A stretch of DNA of 41,316 nucleotides from assembly GCA_019115825.1 (NCBI GenBank), contig DXCV01000066.1, positions 1-41,316 on the forward strand, read 5' to 3'. This stretch comes from Candidatus Bacteroides pullicola. GTDB taxonomy: Bacteria; Bacteroidota; Bacteroidia; Bacteroidales; Bacteroidaceae. Made by a program: the position numbers and the translations under genes. How positions within the stretch are numbered: position 1 is the stretch's first letter; the number at the start of each line of letters is the position of its first letter. A model generated the notes under the pieces. The model saw nothing but the letters and a program-made list of their open reading frames with translations. It ran no database searches and was not told the origin of the DNA. This document shows, in pieces, positions 25,547-32,808 of this stretch.

Positions 25547-27133
25547 ATGATGAAAAAGATATATCATTTCCTTTGCGGCGCCTTGCTCTCGGCCGGCGCC
25601 TTACTGACGACCTCCTGTGTGGGCGACTTGGACCAGTATCCCCACATCGAACAGACATCGGCCACGGTCTACACCAGCGTGGATAATTATAAAGCCGTAC
25701 TCGGCAAACTGTACGTAGCCTTCACCATCGCAGGCCAGGAGAAAGGCGGAGGCAACGCCGACCTCACGACCAACAAGGGGTGGGATTACATGCGCAACTA
25801 TTTCAACATGCAGGAGTGTGGAACGGACGAAGTGGTCTACACCTGGCTGGCCGGAGACAACATGACCGGGCTGACCTACCTCAGCTGGGATGCCAACGAC
25901 CTGATCGTGTCCGACATGTATTACCGCATCTATTACAACATTGCCCTGTGCAACGAATTCCTGCGCAACGCAACGGACGACCGCATCGCCTCGTTCAGCG
26001 AAGCCGACCAAGAGGAAATCCGCCATTATCGCGCCGAAGCCCGCTTCCTCCGCGCCTTGGCCTATAGCCATGCGATGGACCTCTTCCGCAACGTCCCCTT
26101 CGTGACCGAGGCCGACCCCGTGGGCAGCTACGTGCCACCGCGTTACACCTCGGCACAAATCTTCGACTACGTGGAGAACGAGTTGCTGGCCATCGATGCC
26201 GACCTGCTGGACCGCACCGCCTGCGAATACGGTCGCGCCTGCCGACAGGCCGCCTATGCCTTGCTGGCTCGCCTCTACCTCAACGCCGAAGTCTACACCG
26301 GCGAGGCACGCTGGACGGACTGCGTCACCTATTGTCGCCAAGTGATAGAAGCCGGCTACAGCCTGGAGCCTGACTACGCCAAGCTGTTCAATGCAGACAA
26401 CCAACTGCGCACCAACGAAATCATCTTCGCCTTTCCCGTCGATGCCACTCACACCACCTCGTGGGGAACGACCACCTACATGGTATGCGGAGCCATCAAC
26501 AACGCCTCCGACTTCCAGGTGCCCGCCGACTACGGGGCCGTTTCCGGCTGGGGCAACTTCCGCATGAGGCCCACATTGCCTTCGCTCTTCTCCGACGGCG
26601 ACCGCCGCGCCATGTTCTTCACCGAGGGACAGACGCTGGACATCGATATGGTGGAAGACCAAAGCAACGGCTACCTCACCGTAAAGTGGACCAACCTGAC
26701 CGATGCTGGCGAGGCCGCTTCCAACACCACCTCGGACGGGGTCTGCACGGATTATCCTGTCTTCCGTCTGGCCGATGTCTACCTGATGTTGGCCGAAGCC
26801 ATCGTGCGTGGCGGGCAGGGTGCCACCCGCACCGAAGCCCTGGGCTATGTCAACCAGGTGCGTGAACGGGCCTACGGCGACACGTCCGGCAACATTGTCG
26901 AGGCACAAATGACCACGGACTTCCTGCTGGATGAACGTGCCCGCGAACTCTACACCGAGTGTGTGCGCCGCACCGACCTCATCCGCTACAACCGATTCAC
27001 TACCGCCGACTATCTGTGGCAATGGAAGGGCGGCTCACGCGACGGGCAGGCCGTGGACAACCGCTTCAACTATTACCCCATCCCCTCCACGGAGCTGACG
27101 GCCAATCCTAACCTCTACAACGAAGGCTATTGA
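25547..27133 (+). CDS. susD: SusD-like glycan-binding outer-membrane lipoprotein
   Basis: From MMKKIYHFLC at 25547 the protein is 528 aa with a lipoprotein signal ending LLTTSC (lipidated Cys24), which supports this start over the open frame at 25505. The SusD family is clear from the N-terminal LDQYP segment, the tetratricopeptide-like helices (EIRHYRAEARFLRALAYSHAM; VPPRYTSAQIFDYVENELLA; ARLYLNAEVYTGE) and the C-terminal LLDERARELYTECVRRTDLI and YYPIPSTEL blocks. It caps SusC on the cell surface and presents galactan chains for uptake. It lies between susC and the SusE/F-like gene in a single co-directional run. Confidence 0.96.
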   Translation: MMKKIYHFLCGALLSAGALLTTSCVGDLDQYPHIEQTSATVYTSVDNYKAVLGKLYVAFTIAGQEKGGGNADLTTNKGWDYMRNYFNMQECGTDEVVYTWLAGDNMTGLTYLSWDANDLIVSDMYYRIYYNIALCNEFLRNATDDRIASFSEADQEEIRHYRAEARFLRALAYSHAMDLFRNVPFVTEADPVGSYVPPRYTSAQIFDYVENELLAIDADLLDRTACEYGRACRQAAYALLARLYLNAEVYTGEARWTDCVTYCRQVIEAGYSLEPDYAKLFNADNQLRTNEIIFAFPVDATHTTSWGTTTYMVCGAINNASDFQVPADYGAVSGWGNFRMRPTLPSLFSDGDRRAMFFTEGQTLDIDMVEDQSNGYLTVKWTNLTDAGEAASNTTSDGVCTDYPVFRLADVYLMLAEAIVRGGQGATRTEALGYVNQVRERAYGDTSGNIVEAQMTTDFLLDERARELYTECVRRTDLIRYNRFTTADYLWQWKGGSRDGQAVDNRFNYYPIPSTELTANPNLYNEGY

Positions 27134-27189
27134 CCGCATCTTACTACATTATCCATTATATATAATAAACGAGCATATACACATCAGAT

Positions 27190-28890
27190 ATGAAAACCAT
27201 CATCAGAAACTCCCTCCTCGGCCTGCTGTCCCTCCTGACGGTGACGGCTTGCGAGAAAGACGAGGACAAACTATACCTGAACAGCATCGAACCGGGGCAA
27301 CTGATAGCTTCGGAAGAGAGCATCGTGCTGACCCAGGACCACAGCGACGAGATAGTCTTGTCTCTGGCCTGGTCGACAGACAACCTCGTGGTGAGCGACC
27401 CCAACCTGACCGCCACCGGCGGACAACTCACCATGAGCCTAGAAGCCTCGGCCGACGAGAACTTCTCCTCCGTGGTCGAAACCTCAGAGACCTCCTACTC
27501 CAAAGCCTACACTGGTGCCACGCTCAATGCCCTGGCCCAAAGCGTGGGGGCGCAGCCCGATGTGGCCTCCAACATCTACTTCCGCCTCGCCGCTCGCTCC
27601 GGGGCCAATATGGAGCCGGTTTACACCAACGCAGTGGCCGTCAGCGTCACGCCTTACCTGATAGACATGAGCCGCCTCTTCGTGCTGGACAGCTCGCAGA
27701 TGCCCACCGGGATGAGCCTCTACTCGCCGCTGTCCGACGGCCATTATGAGGGCTTCATGGGGGCCACGGGTTGGTACAACTTCTACTTGCAAGAGGGCGA
27801 TGGCACCATCTGGGGAGCCGCCCCGATTGACGGCAACCCCTTCACCCTGTCCGAAGCCGAGAACAAATGGAACTGCTGGTTCCCCACCCCCGCCGGCTGT
27901 TACTATGTGGTGGCAGACGTGAATGAACTATACTGGACCGCCCTCTCCCTTCCGGCCCTGACGCTGGAGGGCGACATCACGGGCGAACTCGTCTTCGACC
28001 GTCCCAACAACCGCTGGACGCTGCTCTTCCAGGCCACCGAAACAGGCACGGCCACCATCCGCCTTTCCGCCAACGGCAGCCTGTATGACAGCAACAGTGC
28101 CACCGACGATGCCGCCGCAAGACCCACGTCCATCGCCTTTGCCCAAGAGGGCGACGCCCTTGTCCTGACCGACCAGCCGGGCGACATCACCGTAGACATC
28201 CCCGCCACGGGCGACTGCACGCTAATCATCGACCTGAGCGACAACGCCCACTGGACAGCCACCGTACAGGCCGGCAGCCAAGAGGAGGAAGAAGCCGCCC
28301 CGCTGATTTTCCTGCCCGGCGTGGACGACTTGAGCAGTGGAGGCTGGAACTTCGACAACTACCTGCGCATCTACGACAACGCCACCCAGGCCTACGCCGG
28401 CGTGGCCAACGTCAACTCCGAGTGGGGCTACCAGATAGCCATCGAGCGCGACAACTGGAATGACTTCTATGCCCTGGGCGAAGGCGATGCCTACGCTGGC
28501 ACGCTCCTCTTCAAGAGCAGCAGCAACCTGCCCGCCCCCACCCCCGGCCTCTACTTGATGAACGTGTCGCTGAGTGCCCTGACCTACAGCCTGACACCTG
28601 TGCAGACGGTGTACTACAGCGGCTTCAACGACAACTGGGACCTGCACGCCCTGGCCGCCACCGACACGCCGGGCGTCTACACGGCCACGGTGGACATCAC
28701 GGGCGAAACGCCCTGGGGCTTCCAAATCGTGCTGGACGAAGCCTGGGTCCACACCTTGGGCGGCGGTGACGGCATCCTGCTCTACCAAGGCACGGACGGG
28801 GTGCCCAACATCCCCTTCAGCGGCGAACCCGGAACCTACCTGCTGACGGTAGACCTCGTGCAAGCTACGTATACCCTGACGCTTCAATAG
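27190..28890 (+). CDS. SusE/SusF-like surface glycan-binding lipoprotein
   Basis: The 566-aa protein has a lipoprotein signal with Cys21 in LTVTAC, followed by acidic residues (EKDEDK) that fit the surface-export signal of Bacteroides lipoproteins. Residues about 30-150 look like the SusE N-terminal Ig-like domain (EIVLSLAWSTDN; TNAVAVSVTPYL). Three repeated beta-sandwich modules follow. The last two have matching patterns: EWGYQIAIERDNWNDFYAL, then TPWGFQIVLDEAWVHTLGGG, and each ends in a LTYSLT or ATYTLT strand. Such modules bind starch or other glycans. The exact binding residues are not known; the Trp-rich loops are candidates. A strong hairpin separates it from the GH53 gene. Confidence 0.88.
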   Translation: MKTIIRNSLLGLLSLLTVTACEKDEDKLYLNSIEPGQLIASEESIVLTQDHSDEIVLSLAWSTDNLVVSDPNLTATGGQLTMSLEASADENFSSVVETSETSYSKAYTGATLNALAQSVGAQPDVASNIYFRLAARSGANMEPVYTNAVAVSVTPYLIDMSRLFVLDSSQMPTGMSLYSPLSDGHYEGFMGATGWYNFYLQEGDGTIWGAAPIDGNPFTLSEAENKWNCWFPTPAGCYYVVADVNELYWTALSLPALTLEGDITGELVFDRPNNRWTLLFQATETGTATIRLSANGSLYDSNSATDDAAARPTSIAFAQEGDALVLTDQPGDITVDIPATGDCTLIIDLSDNAHWTATVQAGSQEEEEAAPLIFLPGVDDLSSGGWNFDNYLRIYDNATQAYAGVANVNSEWGYQIAIERDNWNDFYALGEGDAYAGTLLFKSSSNLPAPTPGLYLMNVSLSALTYSLTPVQTVYYSGFNDNWDLHALAATDTPGVYTATVDITGETPWGFQIVLDEAWVHTLGGGDGILLYQGTDGVPNIPFSGEPGTYLLTVDLVQATYTLTLQ

Positions 28891-28903
28891 GTTTTATATA
28901 TCC

Positions 28904-28941
28904 GGGGCAGCGGCGCAAGGCGTGCCGGACGCCGCTGCCCT
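28904..28941 (+). other. Strong intercistronic stem-loop before the GH53 gene
   Basis: GGGCAGCGGCG (28905-28915) pairs perfectly with 28930-28940 around a 14-nt loop. A T-tract is absent, so I read it as an mRNA-stabilising or partial-attenuation hairpin rather than a full terminator. Confidence 0.7.
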
Positions 28942-28979
28942 CCTCATTCATCAACATCCAAAAGATATTCAAACAGACT

Positions 28980-30056
28980 ATGAAACTGAAACATTTATTC
29001 CTATCAGGCTTGCTGCTCCTGGGGGCAGCCGCCTGCAATGACGACAACGATACGCCCGTCTTCCCCGAAGAACCCGTCTACGACATGAGCGGCTTTGCCA
29101 AAGGAGCCGACGTAAGCTGGCTGACGCAGATGGAAGCAGCGGGCATCCGCTTCTACGATGCCGACGGACGCGACACCGAATGCATGACCCTGCTGCGCGA
29201 CTTGGGCTTCAACGCCATCCGCCTCCGCGTCTGGGTCAATCCGGAAGACGGCTGGTGTAACCGCGACGACGTGTTGGCCAAGGCTTGGCGTGCCCACCAG
29301 TTGGGTTACCGCCTGATGATAGACTTCCATTACAGCGACACGTGGACCGACCCCTCCGCCCAGTTCAAGCCCGCCGCCTGGCAGGGTCTGACCCTGGACG
29401 AACTGCACGCCGCCATCCGTACCCACACCCAAGATGTGCTGAACGCACTGAAAACACAAGGCATCACGCCCGAATGGGTACAAGTGGGCAACGAAAACGG
29501 CCCCGGCATGTTGTGGGACACGGACCAGGCACTAAGCGGTGCTACCTACGACGTGCAGTCTGACGGCATCACCTACCCGGCCAATCCGACTAACTTCGCC
29601 GCTTTCGTCACCACGGGCAGCCGTGCCGTGAAAGAGGTGTTCCCCGACACCAAAGTCATCGTACACTTGCAGAGCGGGGACGACAACGATTTGTATCATT
29701 GGATTTTCGACCTGCTGGAAGAGAACGGTGCGGAATATGACGTCATCGGCATGTCCCTCTATCCCGACGCGGACAACTGGCAGACCATGCTGGATGACTG
29801 CGTGTCCAATATGCAGGACGTTTCCAGCCACTACGGCAAGGAAGTGATGGTGTGCGAGACCGGCATGAACTGGGACGAAGCAGATGCCTCACTGGCCTAT
29901 CTGACCGAGCTGCTGGCCCGTTGCCAAGAACTGCCGGCCTGCCTGGGCGTGTTCTATTGGGAACCCCAGTGCTACGCCGGCTGGAATGGCTACTTCAAGG
30001 GCGCTTTCGACGATAGTGGCCGTCCCACCATCGCACTGGACGCCTTCAAGGACTGA
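28980..30056 (+). CDS. Surface endo-beta-1,4-galactanase lipoprotein (GH53)
   Basis: The 358-aa protein has a lipoprotein signal with Cys19 in LGAAAC followed by NDDNDT, acidic as in surface-exposed lipoproteins. The GH53 barrel is well marked: FAKGADVSWLTQMEAAG, FNAIRLRVWVNP, LMIDFHYSDTWTDP, acid/base Glu172 in WVQVGNENG, YDVIGMSLYP, nucleophile Glu293 in VMVCETGMNW, and GVFYWEPQCY near the end. GH53 enzymes cut internal beta-1,4 bonds of arabinogalactan type I and pectic galactan, so this gene fixes the likely substrate of the PUL. It is the last PUL gene and ends just before a strong terminator. Confidence 0.95.
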   Translation: MKLKHLFLSGLLLLGAAACNDDNDTPVFPEEPVYDMSGFAKGADVSWLTQMEAAGIRFYDADGRDTECMTLLRDLGFNAIRLRVWVNPEDGWCNRDDVLAKAWRAHQLGYRLMIDFHYSDTWTDPSAQFKPAAWQGLTLDELHAAIRTHTQDVLNALKTQGITPEWVQVGNENGPGMLWDTDQALSGATYDVQSDGITYPANPTNFAAFVTTGSRAVKEVFPDTKVIVHLQSGDDNDLYHWIFDLLEENGAEYDVIGMSLYPDADNWQTMLDDCVSNMQDVSSHYGKEVMVCETGMNWDEADASLAYLTELLARCQELPACLGVFYWEPQCYAGWNGYFKGAFDDSGRPTIALDAFKD

Positions 30057-30077
30057 GCCTCCATAACACTTGTTTGA

Positions 30078-30121
30078 ACGCAGGTTTCCTCGCTATCACC
30101 GCAGGGAAGCCTGCGTTTTTT
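30078..30121 (+). terminator. Intrinsic terminator of the PUL
   Basis: ACGCAGGTTTCC (30078-30089) pairs with GGAAGCCTGCGT (30105-30116), 12 bp with one G-U, followed by a run of Ts to 30121: a textbook rho-independent terminator 22 bp after the GH53 stop. Confidence 0.9.
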
Positions 30122-30122
30122 G

Positions 30123-30579
30123 TCAGAAATTCGACACGTCATACGCCGCCTTACTCCCCAATGAAGCACGGTCGAGGAAGAAGAGGTCGAAGCCTGCACT
30201 GTAGCCATAACCGTTTGCAGTAAGTGACGCCTGTTCCCACAGAGGCAGGCGGTCGTAGTCCTTGTAATACACCTCCGCCTTGCCAAGGCGTCCACCCCGC
30301 TCGTATTGCACGCCTATATTGTATTGCCAACACGTAGAGGATTGCAAACCGGGATTGAGAGCCAGGTAACGAAACTCTGCCTGCTGGGTATAACGCCCCA
30401 CGGTTGCCGAAAGGACTGCATCGCCCACATAATAGTTCATTGCCACACGGGGCGAGAGGGTTATCCGTTTGTCCGGTTTTCATAGAGAGCGTCAGGCGGA
30501 TGGTATCCGCAGGCATCTGTGCACCAAGCGCAGATGCCGATAGGGCTGTCCATAGCCCCCAAATGAAGCGTATCTGCAT
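30123..30579 (-). pseudogene. Remnant of a TonB-dependent outer-membrane receptor
   Basis: The minus strand starts at 30579 with a good signal peptide (MQIRFIWGLWTALSASALGA) and then loses frame near 30480. In the next frame the sequence continues as KPDKRITLSPRVAMNYYVGD, then LSATVGRYTQQAEFRYLALNPGL and GKAEVYYKDYDRLP, typical of the late beta-barrel strands of a TonB-dependent receptor. It ends early at 30123 with YDVSNF. Signal peptide and late barrel are thus joined with the plug and most of the barrel (hundreds of residues) missing, plus a frameshift and probably a cut C-terminus. It cannot make a functional receptor. The DUF2141 gene upstream on the same strand was probably its operon partner. 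Confidence 0.8.
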
Positions 30580-30654
30580 AGGAAAATAGGATTAGTCAGT
30601 ACTTCGTACATCTTTTCCCACGGACTCGCCCGTGTCTTCCCCATAGCTTAATGC

Positions 30655-30763
30655 GTTATAAAAGCCTTTTTCGTATGACAAAGAAGCCTTTTTTGCATGA
30701 CAAAGAAGCCTTTTTTGTACGACAAAGAAGCCTTTTTTGTACGACAAAGAAGCCTTTTATAAC
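30655..30763. repeat. 22-bp tandem repeat array bounded by a 10-bp inverted repeat
   Basis: Units start at 30661 (19 bp, variant), 30680, 30702, 30724 and 30746 (18 bp, truncated). The core reads AAAGAAGCCTTTTTT plus a short variable end. The array is enclosed by GTTATAAAAG (30655-30664) and its reverse complement (30754-30763). The period is not a multiple of three and there are no unique spacers, so it is neither a coding repeat nor CRISPR. Confidence 0.9.
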
Positions 30764-30804
30764 TCATCAAACTATGGGCAAGACGGGCTGTAGCCCCTGC
30801 CTAC

Positions 30805-31224
30805 TCACCGGAGATGCACCGTCAAGGTGGTATCACCCCGCAATGTGAAGCTGCATTTCTCGAACGAAGGCGGCCCCATCACGCCCTGTGCATCGTTGCT
30901 GAAACCGGTGGGTTCCTGGGGGATGCCATAAGCACCCGTGTCCAGCGTCCCGTTTCCGTTCAGGTCTTGGAAGAGCGCCAAGGCGTAGGTGCCTTCGGGC
31001 AAGCCTTCGCAAGGCACAGTGAGGGTCTTGTCTTTCACCTCCACACGGAAGCCCGTGAGGAGTTTCTTTAAGAAGTTGTCCGGAGAGGAATAAACGGCGA
31101 CATAGAGGAAACCTTGCGGACGGTCGATGTCGCGCACTTCGAGGGTCAGGCATTGGGCCTGCACCCGTGCCGCGATACCCAGCAAGAGCAGGGCGGCGAG
31201 GAGAATCATTGCTTTAGTCTTCAT
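30805..31224 (-). CDS. Secreted DUF2141-family protein
   Basis: The 139-aa protein has a signal peptide to about residue 23 (MKTKAMILLAALLLLGIAAR, then VQA-Q). An Ig-like beta domain with the DUF2141 pattern follows: GFLYVAVYSSPDNFL near the start, GLPEGTYALALFQDLNGNGTLD at about residues 74-95 and GIPQEPTGFSNDA near the end. Function is not established for the family; members are often encoded beside TonB-dependent receptors in Bacteroidetes. Here the receptor next to it (30123-30579) is broken, so this gene may be an orphan. It starts about 24 bp after a TATGTTTG promoter box. Confidence 0.85.
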   Translation of the reverse strand: MKTKAMILLAALLLLGIAARVQAQCLTLEVRDIDRPQGFLYVAVYSSPDNFLKKLLTGFRVEVKDKTLTVPCEGLPEGTYALALFQDLNGNGTLDTGAYGIPQEPTGFSNDAQGVMGPPSFEKCSFTLRGDTTLTVHLR

Positions 31225-31247
31225 ATCGGTTATATTTTAATCCGATG

Positions 31248-31255
31248 CAAACATA
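31248..31255 (-). promoter_or_regulatory. Candidate -7 box for the DUF2141 gene
   Basis: The minus strand reads TATGTTTG, 23 bp before the ATG. It faces away from the toxin-antitoxin promoter, with a 20-bp-period repeat array between them. Confidence 0.5.
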
Positions 31256-31284
31256 CGCATTGATTATCAAGCATAAAAATATCC

Positions 31285-31364
31285 GGGACAGACGGCAAGG
31301 AGATGTGACGGACGGGAAGGGAGTGGGACGAATGGAAGGAAATTGGGACGGATGACATTTGGAT
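31285..31364. repeat. Degenerate 20-bp tandem repeats between divergent promoters
   Basis: Four consecutive 20-bp units start at 31285, 31305, 31325 and 31345, each opening with GGGACG or a one-to-two-base variant. The first three continue with a GAAGGA-like block. The fourth overlaps the -33 TTTG (31358-31361) of the toxin-antitoxin promoter. Two-helical-turn spacing suits an operator array. Confidence 0.65.
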
Positions 31365-31389
31365 TTGCAGGCAGGAATGCTTATTTTTG
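31358..31389 (+). promoter_or_regulatory. Promoter of the PIN toxin-antitoxin operon
   Basis: TTTG (31358-31361), 20 bp of spacer, TATTTTTG (31382-31389): an excellent -33/-7 match, with the ATG 31 bp downstream. Confidence 0.75.
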
Positions 31390-31391
31390 CG

Positions 31392-31412
31392 CAATGGAAT
31401 AACCATCAAAAA
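31392..31412 (+). repeat. 21-bp leader repeat, copy 1
   Basis: This 21-bp stretch (core AATGGAATAACCATC then A-rich) lies in the leader of the antitoxin gene and recurs exactly at 32086-32106, before the DUF3791-like gene. Confidence 0.85.
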
Positions 31413-31420
31413 CAATTGCA

Positions 31421-31678
31421 ATGGAAACAAGCATCAATCTGACCAACTATTATTGGGACCTCTTGAAGTCATTGAGCGATGACATCAAGTTGCGGCTTGC
31501 CACCCGCTTGACGGCCTCGGTGCTGGAACATCGGAAGGACGAAGCAACCACGGACCTCACCGAAAAGATGCTGGCCAAACACGCCGGGAAGTGGATAGAT
31601 GACCGGAGCGCGGAGGAAATCATTTCGGATATGCGCAAGAGCCGTTCAGCCATACGCGAACCATTGAATTTTGATTGA
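31421..31678 (+). CDS. Probable antitoxin of a PIN-domain toxin
   Basis: The 85-aa acidic-basic mixed, mostly helical protein (METSINLTNYYWDLLKSLSD ... EEIISDMRKSRSAIREPLNF) sits directly before a PIN-domain gene, its stop only 2 bp from the toxin ATG. Order, small size and tight linkage are those of a VapB-type antitoxin. No classic AbrB or ribbon-helix-helix motif is obvious, so DNA binding is unproven. The C-terminal half (ADDRSA-like region to REPLNF) would be the part that folds over the toxin. A conserved family of these proteins with the EEI-x2-M-x2-SR end occurs before PIN toxins in Bacteroidetes. Confidence 0.78.
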   Translation: METSINLTNYYWDLLKSLSDDIKLRLATRLTASVLEHRKDEATTDLTEKMLAKHAGKWIDDRSAEEIISDMRKSRSAIREPLNFD

Positions 31679-31680
31679 TT

Positions 31681-32082
31681 ATGGCAACAAGATACCTATT
31701 GGATAGTAATATTTGCGTCTACCTTTTGCGGGACAAAAAGGGAATACGCAACCATATCCGTAAAATACGGTGGGAAAATTGCTGCATATCCGAAATTACC
31801 GTCATTGAATTGTTATATGGCGCAGAATGTAGCAATGCCGTGGAAGCCAATATGCAAGAAGTCCGTCAGCTTTGTGCCGACTTGAATGTAATACCTATTT
31901 CTGTGGCAATTGAAGAGTTTGCCCGTCAAAAAGCAAGACTCCGTAGAGAAGGTAAGTTGATTGATGATTTTGACTTGTTGATAGGGTGTACGGCCAAAGT
32001 TTCCCAATGCGTGCTAGTGACGGAAAACCCCAAGCATTTAGAACGGGGGGAAGGACTGGGGATTGAAAATTGGGTAGAATGA
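31681..32082 (+). CDS. PIN-domain toxin, VapC-like ribonuclease
   Basis: The 133-aa protein has the metal-binding acidic residues of PIN nucleases: Asp8 in RYLLDSNICVYLL, Glu43 in ITVIELLYGAE, and Asp98 (with Asp95/96) in GKLIDDFDLLIG. Near the end VLVTENPKHL stands where VapC proteins have a T-x-N motif. VapC toxins cut tRNA or rRNA and block translation until inhibited by the partner antitoxin. An open frame begins at a TTG (31675), but the ATG at 31681 gives the conventional start MATRYLLDSN. Codon use is AT-richer than in the PUL genes to the left, suggesting transfer. All catalytic residues are present, so it should be active. Confidence 0.9.
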   Translation: MATRYLLDSNICVYLLRDKKGIRNHIRKIRWENCCISEITVIELLYGAECSNAVEANMQEVRQLCADLNVIPISVAIEEFARQKARLRREGKLIDDFDLLIGCTAKVSQCVLVTENPKHLERGEGLGIENWVE

Positions 32083-32085
32083 TTT

Positions 32086-32106
32086 CAATGGAATAACCAT
32101 CAAAAA
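32086..32106 (+). repeat. 21-bp leader repeat, copy 2
   Basis: Identical to 31392-31412. It begins 3 bp after the PIN toxin stop and ends 10 bp before the DUF3791-like ATG, linking the two modules. Confidence 0.85.
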
Positions 32107-32116
32107 ACGGGAAACT

Positions 32117-32341
32117 ATGAACGAACAACTCCAAAACCGTATCACTTACATAATATACTGCGTCAACGCCTTTGCCGACCGCTATCGGCTGACGGCCAAA
32201 CAGGCTTTTGCCTATTTGACACGCTTCAAAGGCATCAGTTTCTTGGATGAATGTTATGAGGCCGAGCATCAGTTGTCACTGGAAGATGCCGTGAACGATC
32301 TTTCCATCATTTGCAAACGAAATGGAGGAGGCTTGGGATGA
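32117..32341 (+). CDS. DUF3791-like small protein, putative antitoxin component
   Basis: The 74-aa helical protein (MNEQLQNRITYIIYCVNAFA ... LTAKQAFAYLTRFKGISFLD ... YEAEHQLSLEDAVNDLSIIC) matches what I know of the DUF3791 family: a YxLTxxQAFxYL helix, then a GI-x-FL-x2-CYE-x2-H motif. It is found beside DUF3990 genes in gut Bacteroidetes and Firmicutes. Its stop overlaps the next ATG by 4 bp (ATGA). By position it is likely an antitoxin or accessory subunit for the DUF3990-like protein; this is inference. A second, more distant member lies on the other side of that gene. Confidence 0.78.
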   Translation: MNEQLQNRITYIIYCVNAFADRYRLTAKQAFAYLTRFKGISFLDECYEAEHQLSLEDAVNDLSIICKRNGGGLG

Positions 32342-32808
32342 TAACACTATATCACGGTTCGAATGTAAAGATTGAGGCAATCCGCCTTGACTTATGCAGT
32401 CCCTACAAAGACTTCGGGAAAGGCTTTTACCTGACCAATATAGAGGAACAGGCTCGTCAAATGGCTATCCGGCGGACACGCATTGCGGGTGAAGGCTCAC
32501 CTTGCGTAACGGCATACACTTTTGATGAACGGTTGCTCAAAGACACGACTTTACAAGTGAAAATTTTTGATAAGCCGAGTAAAGAATGGGCTTTGTTCAT
32601 CTTGGCAAACCGAAAAGGTATGGCCGAACAGCACTATGACATTGTAGTGGGACCGATAGCCGATGATGGGGTTGCCTTTCAATTGGAACGATATATGCGA
32701 CGTATGATAACACTGGATACGTTGGTAGAAGAATTAACCTACCGGAAATTGAACCTGCAATACTTTTTCGGAACGGAATTATCCATCTCTAAACTGCAAA
32801 AGCTATGA
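32338..32808 (+). CDS. DUF3990-like protein, predicted ADP-ribosyltransferase-fold toxin
   Basis: From the ATG at 32338 the protein is 156 aa. The N-terminus TLYHGSNVKIEAIRL followed by DFGKGFYLT (residues 25-33) is the hallmark of DUF3990 and fits the ADP-ribosyltransferase H-Y-E arrangement: His6 in strand 1, Tyr31 in strand 2, and a C-terminal acidic residue, perhaps Glu147 in FFGTE. DIVVGPIADD at about 101-110 is also conserved in the family. Such small free-standing transferases are typically toxins that modify a nucleic acid or protein with NAD; the target here is unknown. It is translationally coupled by ATGA overlaps to a DUF3791-like gene on each side. Confidence 0.82.
   Translation: MITLYHGSNVKIEAIRLDLCSPYKDFGKGFYLTNIEEQARQMAIRRTRIAGEGSPCVTAYTFDERLLKDTTLQVKIFDKPSKEWALFILANRKGMAEQHYDIVVGPIADDGVAFQLERYMRRMITLDTLVEELTYRKLNLQYFFGTELSISKLQKL

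Noticed and set aside
25601..27022. Minus-strand open frame of 473 codons
   Set aside because: Antisense to susD, which has a clear lipobox and family motifs.
8357..27167. Shared 14-mer CATTATATATAATA before dxr (8357-8370) and before the SusE/F-like gene (27154-27167)
   Set aside because: AT-rich leaders are usual before Bacteroidetes starts, and a short AT palindrome twice in 41 kb is weak evidence of a site.
30655..30763. CRISPR array
   Set aside because: Units are directly abutting with no unique spacers and no cas genes are in the window.
30651..30848. Small frame reading MRYKSLFRMTKKPFLHDKEA
   Set aside because: It is the 22-bp tandem array read through; successive units fall in different frames, so no protein repeat is preserved.
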